NCBI GenBank assembly: GCA_012295275.1
Contig: CM022671.1
Location: 9,448,858-9,512,857 of the forward strand
Direction of reading: 5' to 3'
From: Chrysomallon squamiferum
Lineage: Eukaryota > Mollusca > Gastropoda > Neomphalida > Peltospiridae
Length of the DNA: 64,000 bases
Part shown: one piece after another, positions 33,250 through 45,100 of the stretch
How the letters are laid out: each line of letters opens with the position of its first letter
Numbering within the stretch: position 1 is the stretch's first letter
Translations under genes and position numbers: made by a program
The notes under the pieces: generated by a model
Databases searched by the model: none
What the model was told of the DNA's origin: nothing
What the model saw: the letters and a program-made list of their open reading frames with translations, nothing else

Positions 33250-36200
33250 GTCGCTGTTGACTGTCATTCAAAAGTAAATAAAGCAGAAAATACATGAAAT
33301 TACAGATATGTATGTGTTCTTGTTATTTTAACTATGCTATCAGTAGAATCAAGTTAGAAAGTTGGAATTTGTTATGCATGCAGGAGGCAAGTGAGACAGA
33401 GAGATGCAGAGATAGGGAGAGTTTGATACAGATAAAAACTTAGATAGATTATTTGTAGACAGATAAATAGACTGATAGAAAGGAACAAAGACAAATAGGA
33501 AGCCACAGAGAACATAATGATAGATATAGAAATACTGAGACAAACAGACTAAGAGACATGACAGATGTAAGAAACTGTACGATGGTAATGTGTGGTATAT
33601 AATAAAGTGTGACTATGTATATGTTGTGTTAGATATGTAGATGTGTGTGTGTGTGTGTGGGTGTGTGTGTGAGATATTTTTTAGAGAGTAAATATGAAAT
33701 GATAAACATATCTGATAGGTTGATTTGAGTATTTGACCAATATGTGTTTATGAGTTAGATAGAAAGAATGGGTATATCATGTGTGGTTTTGAGTGTGTTT
33801 TCTGTTTTTTTGAGAGTGCATATGTATATATACATACATAGATAGAGAGACAGAAAGATAGATAGAAAGATATATGTCAGTGTAAAAGATGTAGTCTATA
33901 AACATGTATGGCTCTATAATATTATGTGTCTGTACATTAGAGAGAATGTGGATACATAGGGTACTGCTACTTCCCACACAAAAATAAATAGTCAGTATAT
34001 TCTTACACCTATACACATGCCTGTCTCTAAGTAAATCCACCCCAAATCTATATCTAATCTATCTAAAATAAATAAACAGCATAAACATAATCTTGTTCAC
34101 ACTTATTTATTGACCATCCTTTCTCTGTTTAATGAAGATATATATATATATGCACCAATCTCACATATCTATCTCTCATCTGTCAATCTTATCTCTCTCT
34201 ATCTCTATATCTATATATTGATATATAATTATCTCTATTAATCTATCTCATTCACTGAATAATCATACACAGGGCATACTTCTCAGTTTCATATACAGAG
34301 GTCAATACCTGTTCTCTCTCTGTTACACACAAACACATATAACCACACCTACATATCAATCTCTCAATATATCTATCTAAATCTAGCCTTTCTTTTTAAC
34401 AGACATACTCAAATATAAACATACTCTCATTTACACATTCATTTATATACCAATCCTCTAAATACATAACAATATATTCAAACACATATTACATTATTAT
34501 GGACCTATATATGTATATATTTATGTAGTTTGTATATATCCATCTATCTATATCTATCCTCTCTAACACACATATACATACATAAACCCAAATTCATTCA
34601 CTCATCTCTCTATCAGTCATCTGACTATCTCAAAAATCCACAAAAAGCACATTATCATTTTACATTTTACCATACATCCACCCTGTTTTACACACACATA
34701 TATATATATATATGTAGTTACTCATCCTTTAATATAGACATACATACCCATCACTTCCTAAACATACAAATACATTATCATTCCTATACACATGTGTCAG
34801 TGTTTGTATGTGTGTGTGTGTGTGTACACACATTCTTTAATGCATGTGTCAAAATATCTATCAGTCTGTCTACAAATCAATCTACTGAACTAAAGACATA
34901 CATACATATCTACCTTCCTATTAGTTTATCTCTCTAGCTTATCTGTCTATTTTTCAGGAACCATCTGAATATTGAAATACACACTACTTCAAATCTCTCT
35001 ATTTTTCTATATATCTATCTATATAATCTATCTGTATTATCTCTGGATATTTATCTATAATCTATGACTTCATTGCTAACTCAATCCAAACACAGATCCA
35101 ATCTCTATATCTGTCTCTGTGTGTGTGTCTGTGTATATGTGTGTGTTTATCTAATATACTCTCTCTCTCTCTGAACTCTATTTCTAATATAAACATTTTC
35201 TTATACATATACATATTCCTGTCCTCAAATCTACTACCATCATATTTGCTTGACACCTATTTTTCTATCTATCTACTGAACCTACTGACCTGCCTAGCTG
35301 TTTAGCTACCTATACATTTCTCTGTCTATCCTCCATCAAACTCTAAGTGGATTGATCAATCCATCCATCTATACACCCATCTGTGCACATACACGCATGC
35401 TCACTCACACACACTTTCTGGCTGTCTCCCTAAATAATTGTAACTACTTTACATAGCTATTTTACTGTCCATTTAGAACACTCATTCACAATTCTCATAC
35501 TTAGCCATCCATATCACTGGCACTGACACACACACTCATGAATTTTCTTATGCGTATGCATGTGATTATCACCTATCTATATACATCTCTATATTTATGT
35601 CTATCTACACATTTTCTCAGTTTATCAACATAATCAACCTACAGTTATATACGTCTATTTTTCTTTTATCATGTCCATCCATTGAAATCAATAACCATCA
35701 ATAATATATATTAGTCATTTAAACATCTCCTTCTCTACATACCTATGTATCCACCTTCAGATTTCCTTATTTTTCTGTATGTTTACACACATATATATTC
35801 AGTATATTCACAGGCAAAAAAACACAAGCAAATTTTCCTTACCCATACACATTTATGTACTATTCTCTGCTCATGCAAACCTACACCTGCATATACATTC
35901 AGTCTTCCACATTACCATCCATACTTGCCTGCACCTACCTGTCTCTTTGTGTCTCTGCTGTCTATTACTTAACTATCTACATATATCTACTGAAGTATAT
36001 CTACCTATCTAGGTATATTTATGTATATATCTATATGTCTACACTCTCAGCCTGGCACACACACATGACAGAAAGACAAATATACAGAACAGACAGATAG
36101 ATATTGTCATATTTACCTATCTGCCTAAATTCATCTACATCTATCAATTTATTTGTTAACTTCAACTGGTATAAAAGTCTATCAGTCTATCAATATCTCT

Positions 36201-36811
36201 ATCTTTCTTTCTGTTTATCTCTTTACCTGTTAATCTCATATCAGATAGTCAGTCTCATATATCTGTCAATTATCTCTCCATTTCTTTAAATCACTTATGG
36301 TTGCTCTCAAGTTATGTGCTAATTCCTGAAATAACCAAGAATCATCCACTGTTAACTACTGGAGAACAATCAATCAACACTGATGTATATTGTCAACAAC
36401 TTCACTGTCTGGAAACTTCTTTGGAAAGAAAAATCCACCTTGGTCTATATCAGTAGATATCTCAACTGTTTGAAGTAACCTTTATATTCTTCTCCATATT
36501 CTTGTAACTGAAGCTGATTCCAGAATCATGTCTTTCCTGCAGATACAATAATAAAATTAATAAAATAATAACTATTTTTCCATTGTGTCTATGTTAGAAA
36601 GAACTTATTATAAATAAACATCATCTATCTCTTATTGTAATAGATTTTAATAGTAAATAACAAATAATTTAAACAAAAAAATGGATCTATAAAAAAGTAT
36701 CACTAAAAGCGAAAATATTTCTTTATGAAAGATTATCTAATATTAAACAAGACGAATGCACTGATTAGATCAAAATATGCTAAAGTTAAGCAATAGAAAC
36801 ATAAAATGAAA

Positions 36812-36853
<42 letters not shown>

Positions 36854-36863
36854 AAATACCATA
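33250..36863. repeat. Long degenerate TATC/TACA microsatellite-rich tract, no gene seen
   Basis: About 3.5 kb is dominated by imperfect ATCTATCTATC, CACACATATA and GATAGATA words, with TG repeats at 33,640-33,670 and 34,805-34,825 and a TAA tract at 36,814-36,850. The orientation changes from purine-rich (33.3-34.0 kb) to pyrimidine-rich (34.0-36.3 kb). The many short open frames have YIYIYL/SLSLS-type composition and are artefacts. Confidence 0.7.
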
Positions 36864-37054
36864 CTAATATTTTTCAAAGCTGAAATCCATAGAATTGTGA
36901 ATACTCCTCTGAATCTTCAGCACTGGCCTGCCTTGTACTGTAAGGGAGAGAGTGAGATCTGAAAAAACTCTGTCTTTGACCAAGTCTTTAAAAGAAATAC
37001 AAAATCTGACAGAGACAACAGTTTCCATGAATGCTTCCAACTTTGCAGCAATTA
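36864..37054 (-). CDS. Terminal coding exon of an unidentified gene
   Basis: An acceptor (CCTATTACTGATTAG) is followed by 62 codons and a TAG: IAAKLEAFMETVVSVRFCIS, FKDLVKDRVFSDLTLSLTV, QGRPVLKIQRSIHNSMDF, SFEKY. Alternating beta-strand patterning and the G-R-P-V motif loosely recall the final strands of the RAD9-type checkpoint clamp (F-C-x-x-x-F+x-L...L-x-L-S-x...G-R-P). That similarity is too weak to name it. Length, frame and absence of low complexity argue for a genuine exon. Confidence 0.5.
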
Positions 37055-40000
37055 CTAATCAGTAATAGGACTCTGTGTATAACAGGCATAGGTTATATGA
37101 CATACTTCCCCAAATTACTTTTAATAATCCATGTAGAACTGATTGCATTATAAAGCACTACGTGTTGAAAAGTTTGTAAATACTGATCGGCGTTCGATGC
37201 TGCCATCTTGAGTTTCGATCGGAAGTTTTTAAACTTTCAAATCAATTATTTTACGTCTATTTTCTGAACTTTTTATGATTTACACTGATAAGGATGGTTG
37301 CTCATATCACCAAACCGTGACTCCTGCGCCTTTCCTAAAATAAATAAAATAAATAAATAAAATTAAATGGAAAAAAAAAAAAATGAAATAAACATTTTAC
37401 AAAGATTTAACAAATAATAATAACACGTTAAATAATGCAAAAATAAACGAAACTGGTTATTTAAAATATAATAAGCTGGTTCTGTCTGCTACAAAACATT
37501 AAATAGAATTAGTTGTTTTTATCTAAAAATGAGCAAATCTAATTTACCGTCACATAGCATATGCAAGAAGTAACCTATTTCAGAAATTCGTGTCTAAGGG
37601 AAATAAATCTATTTAACACGTTGGTAAATATACAAAAAAGACTGTGTTTGAGTAAAATTTAAAAAACCCCAGAAATTTGTTGTTGTTGTTTCAATAAACG
37701 AGAAAGACTAAGAAGAAACGAAAGATTACTAGTGACATATTAAGTCTCCTGAATTTTCTAATTTCACTAAATGATTTTTTTTAAACCTATATATTATATG
37801 TTTATTTCTATTTAATGTAACTGTTTCTTTATAATAAATATATGCCTGAAATAATCATTTTATTTCCTTTCTTAATCTTTTCTTTCTCCCTTGTTTCAGT
37901 ATTTTTTCTTAATTATTATTTTATTTATCATTTTATGTAGTATTATTGCAATTATTGTTGGGGTTTTTTTTGTCGTTAATGTTATTATGTCAGATAGTAT
38001 TACTGAAACAATAGATAGTATTACTGATAGAAAGAAACAATTATCTACATATAGACAGACAGATTCACGCACACACACACACACATAGAAAAGAAAAAGT
38101 TTGGCTTAGAGGGTAGGTAGATAAGCTGATATCAGTGAGATGTTGTTTATGTATGTAGTTAAATAATAGATATACTGAAGATAGCATTTTACATTTCACA
38201 GGCAAATGAACTTGTAAGAAAATGTTTGTACCTGAGTTGTATTATCACATTAACTTCGCTTTTCACAGCTTTTCTTTTATTGGTCATTTTAATTACTCAG
38301 TCCAGTTTTGGCTTTTTTCTCTGTCTATCTGTATGGCTGCCTGTCTGTCTGTCTCTCTACCGATCGATTTATCTGTCTGTCTGTCTGACTGTCCATCTAC
38401 CTCTCTACCTCTCAGATGATAGTGGTAAGTATAGGTGTCGCTGTAATTAACAACTTCAGTAATTTTGTAATGAACCTGAACGATACTATTTACGGTTTAC
38501 CTGACTAAATCCAGACCTGAAATGATATTCAGTATGTCTGAAATTTTGAGTGAACTCCCTAGTTTTAATGTCTGTGATGTTGTAGACAGATATATTCAAA
38601 TGCAGAACATATGACTTAGACAGATATTAGTACACGCCTGGTGCTATTAATCACTTGTGATGAGATGTATATTTGGTGAACGATTCGTCAGCCTCTTTTC
38701 TCTTTTCGAGTACATCTCCATCATCCGCTCCCTCTCCTCTTTATTTCCCTTTGTTTGAAAGGTGCTGACTTTACAAAGCAGTTCTGGTCGTTACTTATAA
38801 ATGCTATTAAAAAACATACAAGAAGTAGAGAAAGACATGATGCTTGAATTATTTTCATTATAACGGAAGCTATAAATATTTATTAAAATGAAATTGTTTA
38901 CTTTGTAATTCAAGGTCTTGTATAAGTGTTTACAATTCATTTATTGTATGAAAACCACAAGAATTTATTTCCCACTAACGTTTAGTGCTATCAAAAAATC
39001 AATCAATCAATCAATCAATCCAAATAAAAAATCTAAAAAAAAATCATTAAAAAAAATAAATAATAATAAATAAATAAAAACAAACAACAATGAACAAAGA
39101 AATTTTGTTCTACTGGTTTTAACATTTTAACTTGTAACTTGTTACTACTAGTATATATATTTTTGCTTATAACATTATTACTCATGGCATTAACATTCTT
39201 GCTTGTCATATTTTAGTAATAATATTTATAGCTTTATTCCCTGGTGTTAATGTTACTACAAAGACATTAACACCAGAATTAACATTTTTACTTGTGGCAT
39301 GTTACTACTATTAACATCTTTATTTCCTACATGTTTGTACTAGTATTAATATTTTTACTTGTTACAGTATACCATTTATATTAACATTTTTACTTGTTAC
39401 ATTTTACCATTTGTATTAACATTTTTACTTGTTACCTGTTATTGCTAGTAATAGTAGTTTTACTTGTTGTATGTCAATGTTTTTCCTAACATCTTGACTT
39501 TAGTTTCTTGTTATTGACCTCTCAGCAACAATTCGATTGTTGACATTTTACTTTTCTTTTCTTTTTTTCTTTTTTTCTGGGGATGTGTTAATATATTAAT
39601 CTTGTTTATTACAGATAATATAGATAACAATTCAACATATCTGCATTAATGATCTACTGATTATGATTACTTCATACCAACATGTGAGTCGACTCAGACA
39701 AGTCAGACATGATTTTGGTGATGTGGTGTCTTCTGTTTTTAATTTTATTTTAGAGTTATTTATTTGTTACATTATTATTTGGAAGGAAACAAGAAAAAGA
39801 AGAATAAAGCAACGTTAATAATAATACCAGCAATACGGTGGTAGTAGTGTAGTTTTGCTGAGGAAAGATACATAAGCAGCGCAGAGGCTAATACAAACAG
39901 ACGTGTACAGAGAAAGAGGGCTGACAGAACCATATACATATTGAACTAAGACATGTTTATTTTAGCATTTTCAGTTGTATACAACAAACTAACTAGACAG

Positions 40001-40263
40001 AGGGAGACAAAATGGGGTAGAACACATCAAAGGCAGTAATAGCAGAACATTGTCATAATGTGTCAGTTTTAAACTTCTTATTCTGTTTTATTATCACTGA
40101 ATCAAAGAAAGATTAATAATGCAACTGTACCATTTATTTTTACAGAATAGGTTTGATACATATCAGTTGGAAAGACATTACAGCATACCTTCTCAAGTTT
40201 TGTATTCTAATACTTGTCAGAATAGAACAATGGTAAAATATTTTATACATCAATTTAAAGTTT

Positions 40264-40338
<75 letters not shown>

Positions 40339-41092
40339 TCATAGCATCGAGTACTTACATTTGTTAACACTATATTACTGTTCCCGTTTAGTTTTTAGAA
40401 AGATATTACAACATAGGTGGTAAAGTGTAATACTTTGATTGTTACTACTTTATTAATAGTTTTACTTGAGATACTGTTCATATTTTAATGTATACTAATA
40501 TTACCATTTGTTATTAATGTTACTGTTGATGTTAACAGGTTTCATTACTATATGCTACTACTACAGTTATTAACATTATTACTTTCTACATGTTACTTCT
40601 AATATTATCAGTTTTACTATGTGTTACTTAAAAAAGGAAATATTTTGTATATAACGTATTATGCTAATAGATGAATACTTTTCTGCAGCTTCATAAGGCA
40701 AGGTTAATATCACCTCTCAACCGCCGTAAAATACAATGAAAAGTATTTGGATAACTTTTAAATATTCTCTTTTTTCTAATTAACAATATTACAGTTATTC
40801 ACATGTAATTCTATTAACTACAGCATAAATTAAATTGATAACTTCGGGTGATCGGCCAATCAAAGATTTTTCTCTGCCACATAAAGCCTAATCGAATAAT
40901 TAAAAATAAAGTATCTGGAAACTAAAAGAAGCTGATATTAACACGTACAACGTTACTGTTTTAATTATTTAAAAACAAAACAAAACAAAAATTATTATTA
41001 TTACTTTTATTTATCTTTTTTAAGGGGGCTTTCGTATAAATATCTGAAGATTCTGAAAATATTTTAAAACAAATCTTTGTTTCTATTGCAAA
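37055..41092. other. AT-rich sequence with microsatellites, no gene seen
   Basis: Contents noted: a (TTG)3 and a fragment of the GA-element at 37,624; the dispersed repeat at 37,845-37,965; a CTGT tract at 38,320-38,410; an AATC tract at 38,998-39,020. A degenerate tandem pattern (TACTAGTATTAACATTTTTACTTGTTAC) lies at 39,120-39,480 and more weakly at 40,430-40,640. An AT/AC compound repeat is at 40,268-40,331. No exon was recognised. Confidence 0.5.
37845..37965 (+). repeat. Dispersed repeat copy shared with 2.56-2.69 kb
   Basis: TGCCTGAAATAATCATTTTA and the following pyrimidine-rich text through TATTATTGCAATTATTGTTG match the copy at 2,560-2,690 in the same orientation. Confidence 0.6.
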
Positions 41093-41203
41093 GCTGAGCT
41101 GGATCGTCAACTTTGTTAATCCTTTATTGTTTATTCTAAGGTCAACAGCGCTGATTATAGAATAAACAATAAAGGATTAACAAAGATGACGATCCAACTC
41201 AGC
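41093..41203. repeat. Long hairpin, 46-bp arms and 19-base loop
   Basis: Left arm 41,093-41,138 (GCTGAGCTGGATCGTC...) pairs with right arm 41,158-41,203 (...GACGATCCAACTCAGC) with only about three mismatches or bulges. The motif CAGCGCTGATTATAGAATAA inside the loop and right arm recurs immediately after the hairpin at 41,200-41,222. This suggests formation by template switching or a fold-back element. Confidence 0.85.
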
Positions 41204-41912
41204 GCTGATTATAGAATAAACAGTTTCAGCTATAAATAACGTTGTTATATTTTACTTTTTTATATATTTTTTTTAATGCCATACATAAAAGGAAATTAGC
41301 AGGTAATTTCTTTTTGTCATTCACAATTTATTCCTTTTAAGTGACACATGTATTCGGAATCAATCGTTATTTTCCGACTGCCAACGCTGTCGCATTTTAC
41401 GGCATCTAAAATAATATTATTTTTGTCGTGTTTTCTGATAGTGTAAGCCTAATGACGTAATCGAGACCATATCATGTATCTGAAAAATATCGGATTCAAA
41501 ACAAATTTTTTTTTTTTTTTTTTATTAAAATTAACATTTAAAAATAATAATAATTTAAAAAAGAAAAAAAAAAGAAGAAAGAAACTAAAATGAATAATGG
41601 TATAAAAAAGTGTTATTGTATTTTTAATATGCCCGATGATCAATACATTTTATATTGTTTATTTACTGTAATGCAAAACATGATGAGTTTTTAGGAAAAT
41701 ATTACCAAGAACGGCAATTCACTTTTTTTTTAAAATGATTCTTTCTTTTTGTTATTTATTGATTTATTGATTTATTATTTTATTTATTTTTAGTTTTTTA
41801 GGAAGCTAACAAATGATTTTAAAAAAATTAAAAATACAAATATATATATATATGTGTGTGTTAGTAGTTCAAACTGGTGACCGTTTTTTAAATTTATTTA
41901 TTTATTTATTTA

Positions 41913-41958
<46 letters not shown>

Positions 41959-42480
41959 TTATTATTATTTTTTTTTTATTATTTTTGTAAACAAGGGGAT
42001 AAATAATTTTTTTTTCTTTCTCTTTTTTTTTTTTTTTTTTTTTCACTTCGGCTTAACTTCTTATAATAATCATGGGTACAGCTGAACTGATATCACTGTT
42101 CTGAACTTTTGATTGGATTGTAAAAAAGGTTAACACAATGGGCCACTATTTGATACAGCTTTAAATGTAATTAGCGAAGCTTCTTAATTAAATCTCCATA
42201 GAGACCTGGCCATTGGCTTGGCCTGAGAGTTGTTTGTCACCTTGTGACATTGTTCATTTTCAAAGTGACAGTTGAACTGATAAGACAGTTTTACCAGATA
42301 GTCAATTTTAACCCCAAAATATGATAAATTATTAACTTTTTTATTTTTTTTCAAAACTAAGTTGAAAAATATGAAAACATTCATAACTGTAGGTAAGTAA
42401 CTTTGCGATTAATTACAATTAATTAAATTTTGTACTTTGGTAATAATCATACTTTTTTTTATTTCTTCTCTATATTACAA
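41204..42480. other. AT-rich sequence with TTTA/TTA microsatellite, no gene seen
   Basis: TTTA repeats at 41,893-41,917 run into a TTA repeat to 41,958, and a T tract lies at about 42,025-42,043. The phenylalanine/leucine-rich frame across them is an artefact. Confidence 0.5.
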
Positions 42481-42810
42481 GATAGACAGCAGTTTTTAAT
42501 TTGGAAATATTGTCTAAATTTCAAGACATCGGCCATTTTGTATTTTGATATTTTATCATCAGTTTTTCAGAATTTTAGTTTAAACTAAGTAATTACCGAG
42601 TTCAGAAAAATTGACAGGTGAATGATACTTATCCTAAAATATCAGTTCATCATCCTAAAGATTTTTATAGTGTAATTATAATCTAGTTTTGCAGTATAAC
42701 TCTGGTTTAAACTTTACATGTATAGCTGAAAAACATTTCAAGCTGCATTTATTTACTTCAAATGGACATTTTATAACTAATTGATTTTGTGTTTTTAGTC
42801 TTATTGCAGA

Positions 42811-42900
42811 AATAAAAAACAACTTCAGAGCAGCAAAATGAAGAAATGGCTCATGAAAGCTTCTGGAAATGCAGATTTAATACTGCACAGGCTCTGTCAT
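42811..42900 (+). CDS. Possible plus-strand exon, product unknown
   Basis: After acceptor TTAGTCTTATTGCAG one frame reads NKKQLQSSKMKKWLMKASGN then ADLILHRLCH, ending at TGA|GTAAAT. It is conserved in part in the second copy at 58.97 kb. It is not phase-compatible with the exon at 43,181 as read, so one boundary may be wrong. Confidence 0.3.
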
Positions 42901-43180
42901 GAGTAAATCATGTAATAACATATGATTTCTATTTTGTATTACATTAATATCCAACATATTTTTTTCAAGCTGAACAATATTATAAAATATAATAAAATAA
43001 AATGAATAATTACTGGGTAATTGAATGAAGTCAGTAATATTTATAAAATGATTTGTATTTTTATAATATATTTTAAAGATGGAGAAAATGCTTTTAATTT
43101 ATTTATATTTTAATTTTAGAATTGTTGCAATTTGCTAATAATTGTTATACTTACAATAAGAATATTTTTCTTTTGCTAGT

Positions 43181-43330
43181 TATTTTAAGGATTGAAGACA
43201 ATCATTTGAATGCCATCAACAAAAAAGAATGCATGCAGGCAGAGAATACAAGAAAAGAAAAGTGGAAGAAAAAGGACATTATCAAAACTTGTGACTTGAG
43301 ATTCATTGATTCATTTCTGTATGGCTCTGT
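43181..43330 (+). CDS. Plus-strand exon-like segment, product unknown
   Basis: A strong acceptor (TTTTTCTTTTGCTAG) and a perfect donor (CT|GTAAGT) flank an open frame ILRIEDNHLNAINKKECMQA, ENTRKEKWKKKDIIKTCDLR, FIDSFLYGS. The same acceptor-donor pair is kept in the second copy at 59.64-59.79 kb, where the frame is broken. Charged and helical; the protein was not recognised. Confidence 0.45.
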
Positions 43331-43345
43331 AAGTGAACAAATATA

Positions 43346-45100
43346 TTTTTGGTTAGAACAGTGAATTTTATAATATTAGTATTGTCATGTATCAACTTTA
43401 CTTTATTTTTATTTTTTTAAATTTAAAAAAAAAAAAATGTTCTCTTTTATTTTTAACTTTTTATCACCTGAATGTTTGTGTAAGCTCACACTGTTTTTTC
43501 ATCTGGAACTGTCAGTCTGAAAGCCATTGTGTCAGAATACAGACTGATTTAAGGGTTCCTTACCCTGGATGATAGCCAATGGCTAATCAGTTATTTGACA
43601 TTTAGCTTAGACACCTCTATTACATTTAATATTCTTGAGGGTCTTGCACTGGAATGATATTTATTTATATAAAAATGAACTTTTCACGAGATTTAAACTT
43701 GGTAATAGGCACAGATGGGAGAAACAATTTCAGAATTTTATAAAAAGTTTATATTGATCTCCAGCCTTAAACAGATATATTATAAACATAGATAAAATAA
43801 TATGGAGAACTTCAGAATTATATACATGCATCACACAAGAGTGATGTGTCATCAGTCTAGTTTCTCTCATTTCCTCTTTCTAATTTCATTGTGAATGCTG
43901 ATGATTTTTTATTTTATATTTTAAATATTTTAAATTTTATTTTATTTTATTTTAATTTTTTTATTTTTCTCTAAACATTATTTTATTTATTAATTTAATT
44001 TTTCATCAGATATTTACTTGTCTATTTTAATTCTGTGTCCCAGGATTCCAGTAAAGGGCCCCTATTGATTTCCCAGAACATAGTTTGAAATAGGATATTA
44101 TAATCTTTAAGATTATTTAAGCTATTGATTAAAGTAAAGAAATATCTGATATGAGAGATACTTTATGGTTTCACAGTTTCTAGCAATAAACATCAGGAAT
44201 AACCAGTTTAATCACTGCATAACATAGGAATAACCAATACAGTGGCATATCCAGATATAAAATAAGGGTTGGTGGTGGCTGAATTGTTTCCCAAAGATGC
44301 ACATGTTTTGCCAAGTTGTGATTTAAAGTAACAATTGAAACTTTTTCTCTTTCTATTGAATGTTAGATCAGTTAGATTGTCACAAACACTTTGGGTATGC
44401 ACCAATAACTGGTAGCAAAGTCAGTATGTTAATGTGATTTATGTGGCAAAAGTAATGAAAGAAGAAAAAAAAAGAACAGGAACTGCAGGTGATTCATTAA
44501 TTAGTCAAGCAGTAAGGACTCAGCATGTGGTGTGGTGCAAAGCCACACAACTGGTTTCAATGCATGTGTCATATCCAAGAAATGTAGGCAGATAGATACT
44601 ATTTCTCACCTGAAATATCACAGGCTTCTTTTCATTGTACTTTCAGCTATGAAAAGTACATTATACATCAGGTTTCCAGCAGCTGTAATTAAAATACAAC
44701 AAATTTCAGTTGGAAAAAATGATGTCAATAAGTTGTTTTGTGTTGTACATTGGCAACACTGTTATGGTTAAGATGAAATTATTAAATGTCACAGATACAA
44801 ATAACTTATAGGTGTCTGTGACATAATGTTTAATGTATTTTGAGTGACTTAGTTAATTTCATAAAATTCAATCATTATATTTGGAATGAACGTTAAAAAG
44901 AAAAAGAAAAGTAAAAAGAAAAGAAGCAAATTCACCTCCACTGGATCAGCCACTGTAATTTATTCTATTTCATCAAATGTTGTAATGGTGTCAACTGTAA
45001 AATAACCAATTTATATCAAAGTGCCAAGCTTACCTCGCTCTATGTCATTTCAGTCTATGTCAAATTCATCCTTGACTCACGTGGTCAAAAAATTAAATAT
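43346..45100. other. AT-rich sequence, one palindromic-module copy, no gene seen
   Basis: At 44,020-44,100 the text TTTTAATTCTGTGTCCCAGG...TTTCCCAGAACATAG is a copy of the palindromic module that is abundant at 52.7-54.4 kb. The 65-codon minus-strand frame at 44,208-44,405 has no recognisable features. The bases next to the satellite (CTCGCTCTATGTCATTTC, 45,032) reappear inverted at its far end (AATGACATAGAGTGGGG, 50,187). Confidence 0.5.

Larger units (their letters stand above)
42481..43345 (+). repeat. Duplicated segment, copy 1 (homologous to 58.74-59.80 kb)
   Basis: Several anchors match the second copy in the same order: AATTACCGAGTTCAGAAA, then CCTAAAATAT..TTCATCATCCTAA, then GATTTAATACTGCACAG..CTGTCATGA, then CATTTGAATGCCATCAACAA, ending TGTAAGTGAACAA. 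Spacing is similar, so this is one ancient ~0.9-kb duplication rather than separate repeats. Confidence 0.65.

Noticed and set aside
33250-36300. Numerous 60-135-codon frames
   Set aside because: All are made of TATC/TACA microsatellite codons (Tyr, Ile, Leu, Ser, His) and occur in several frames at once.
44208-44405. 65-codon minus-strand frame
   Set aside because: No domain, splice signal or homology to other parts of the window. Length is expected by chance.
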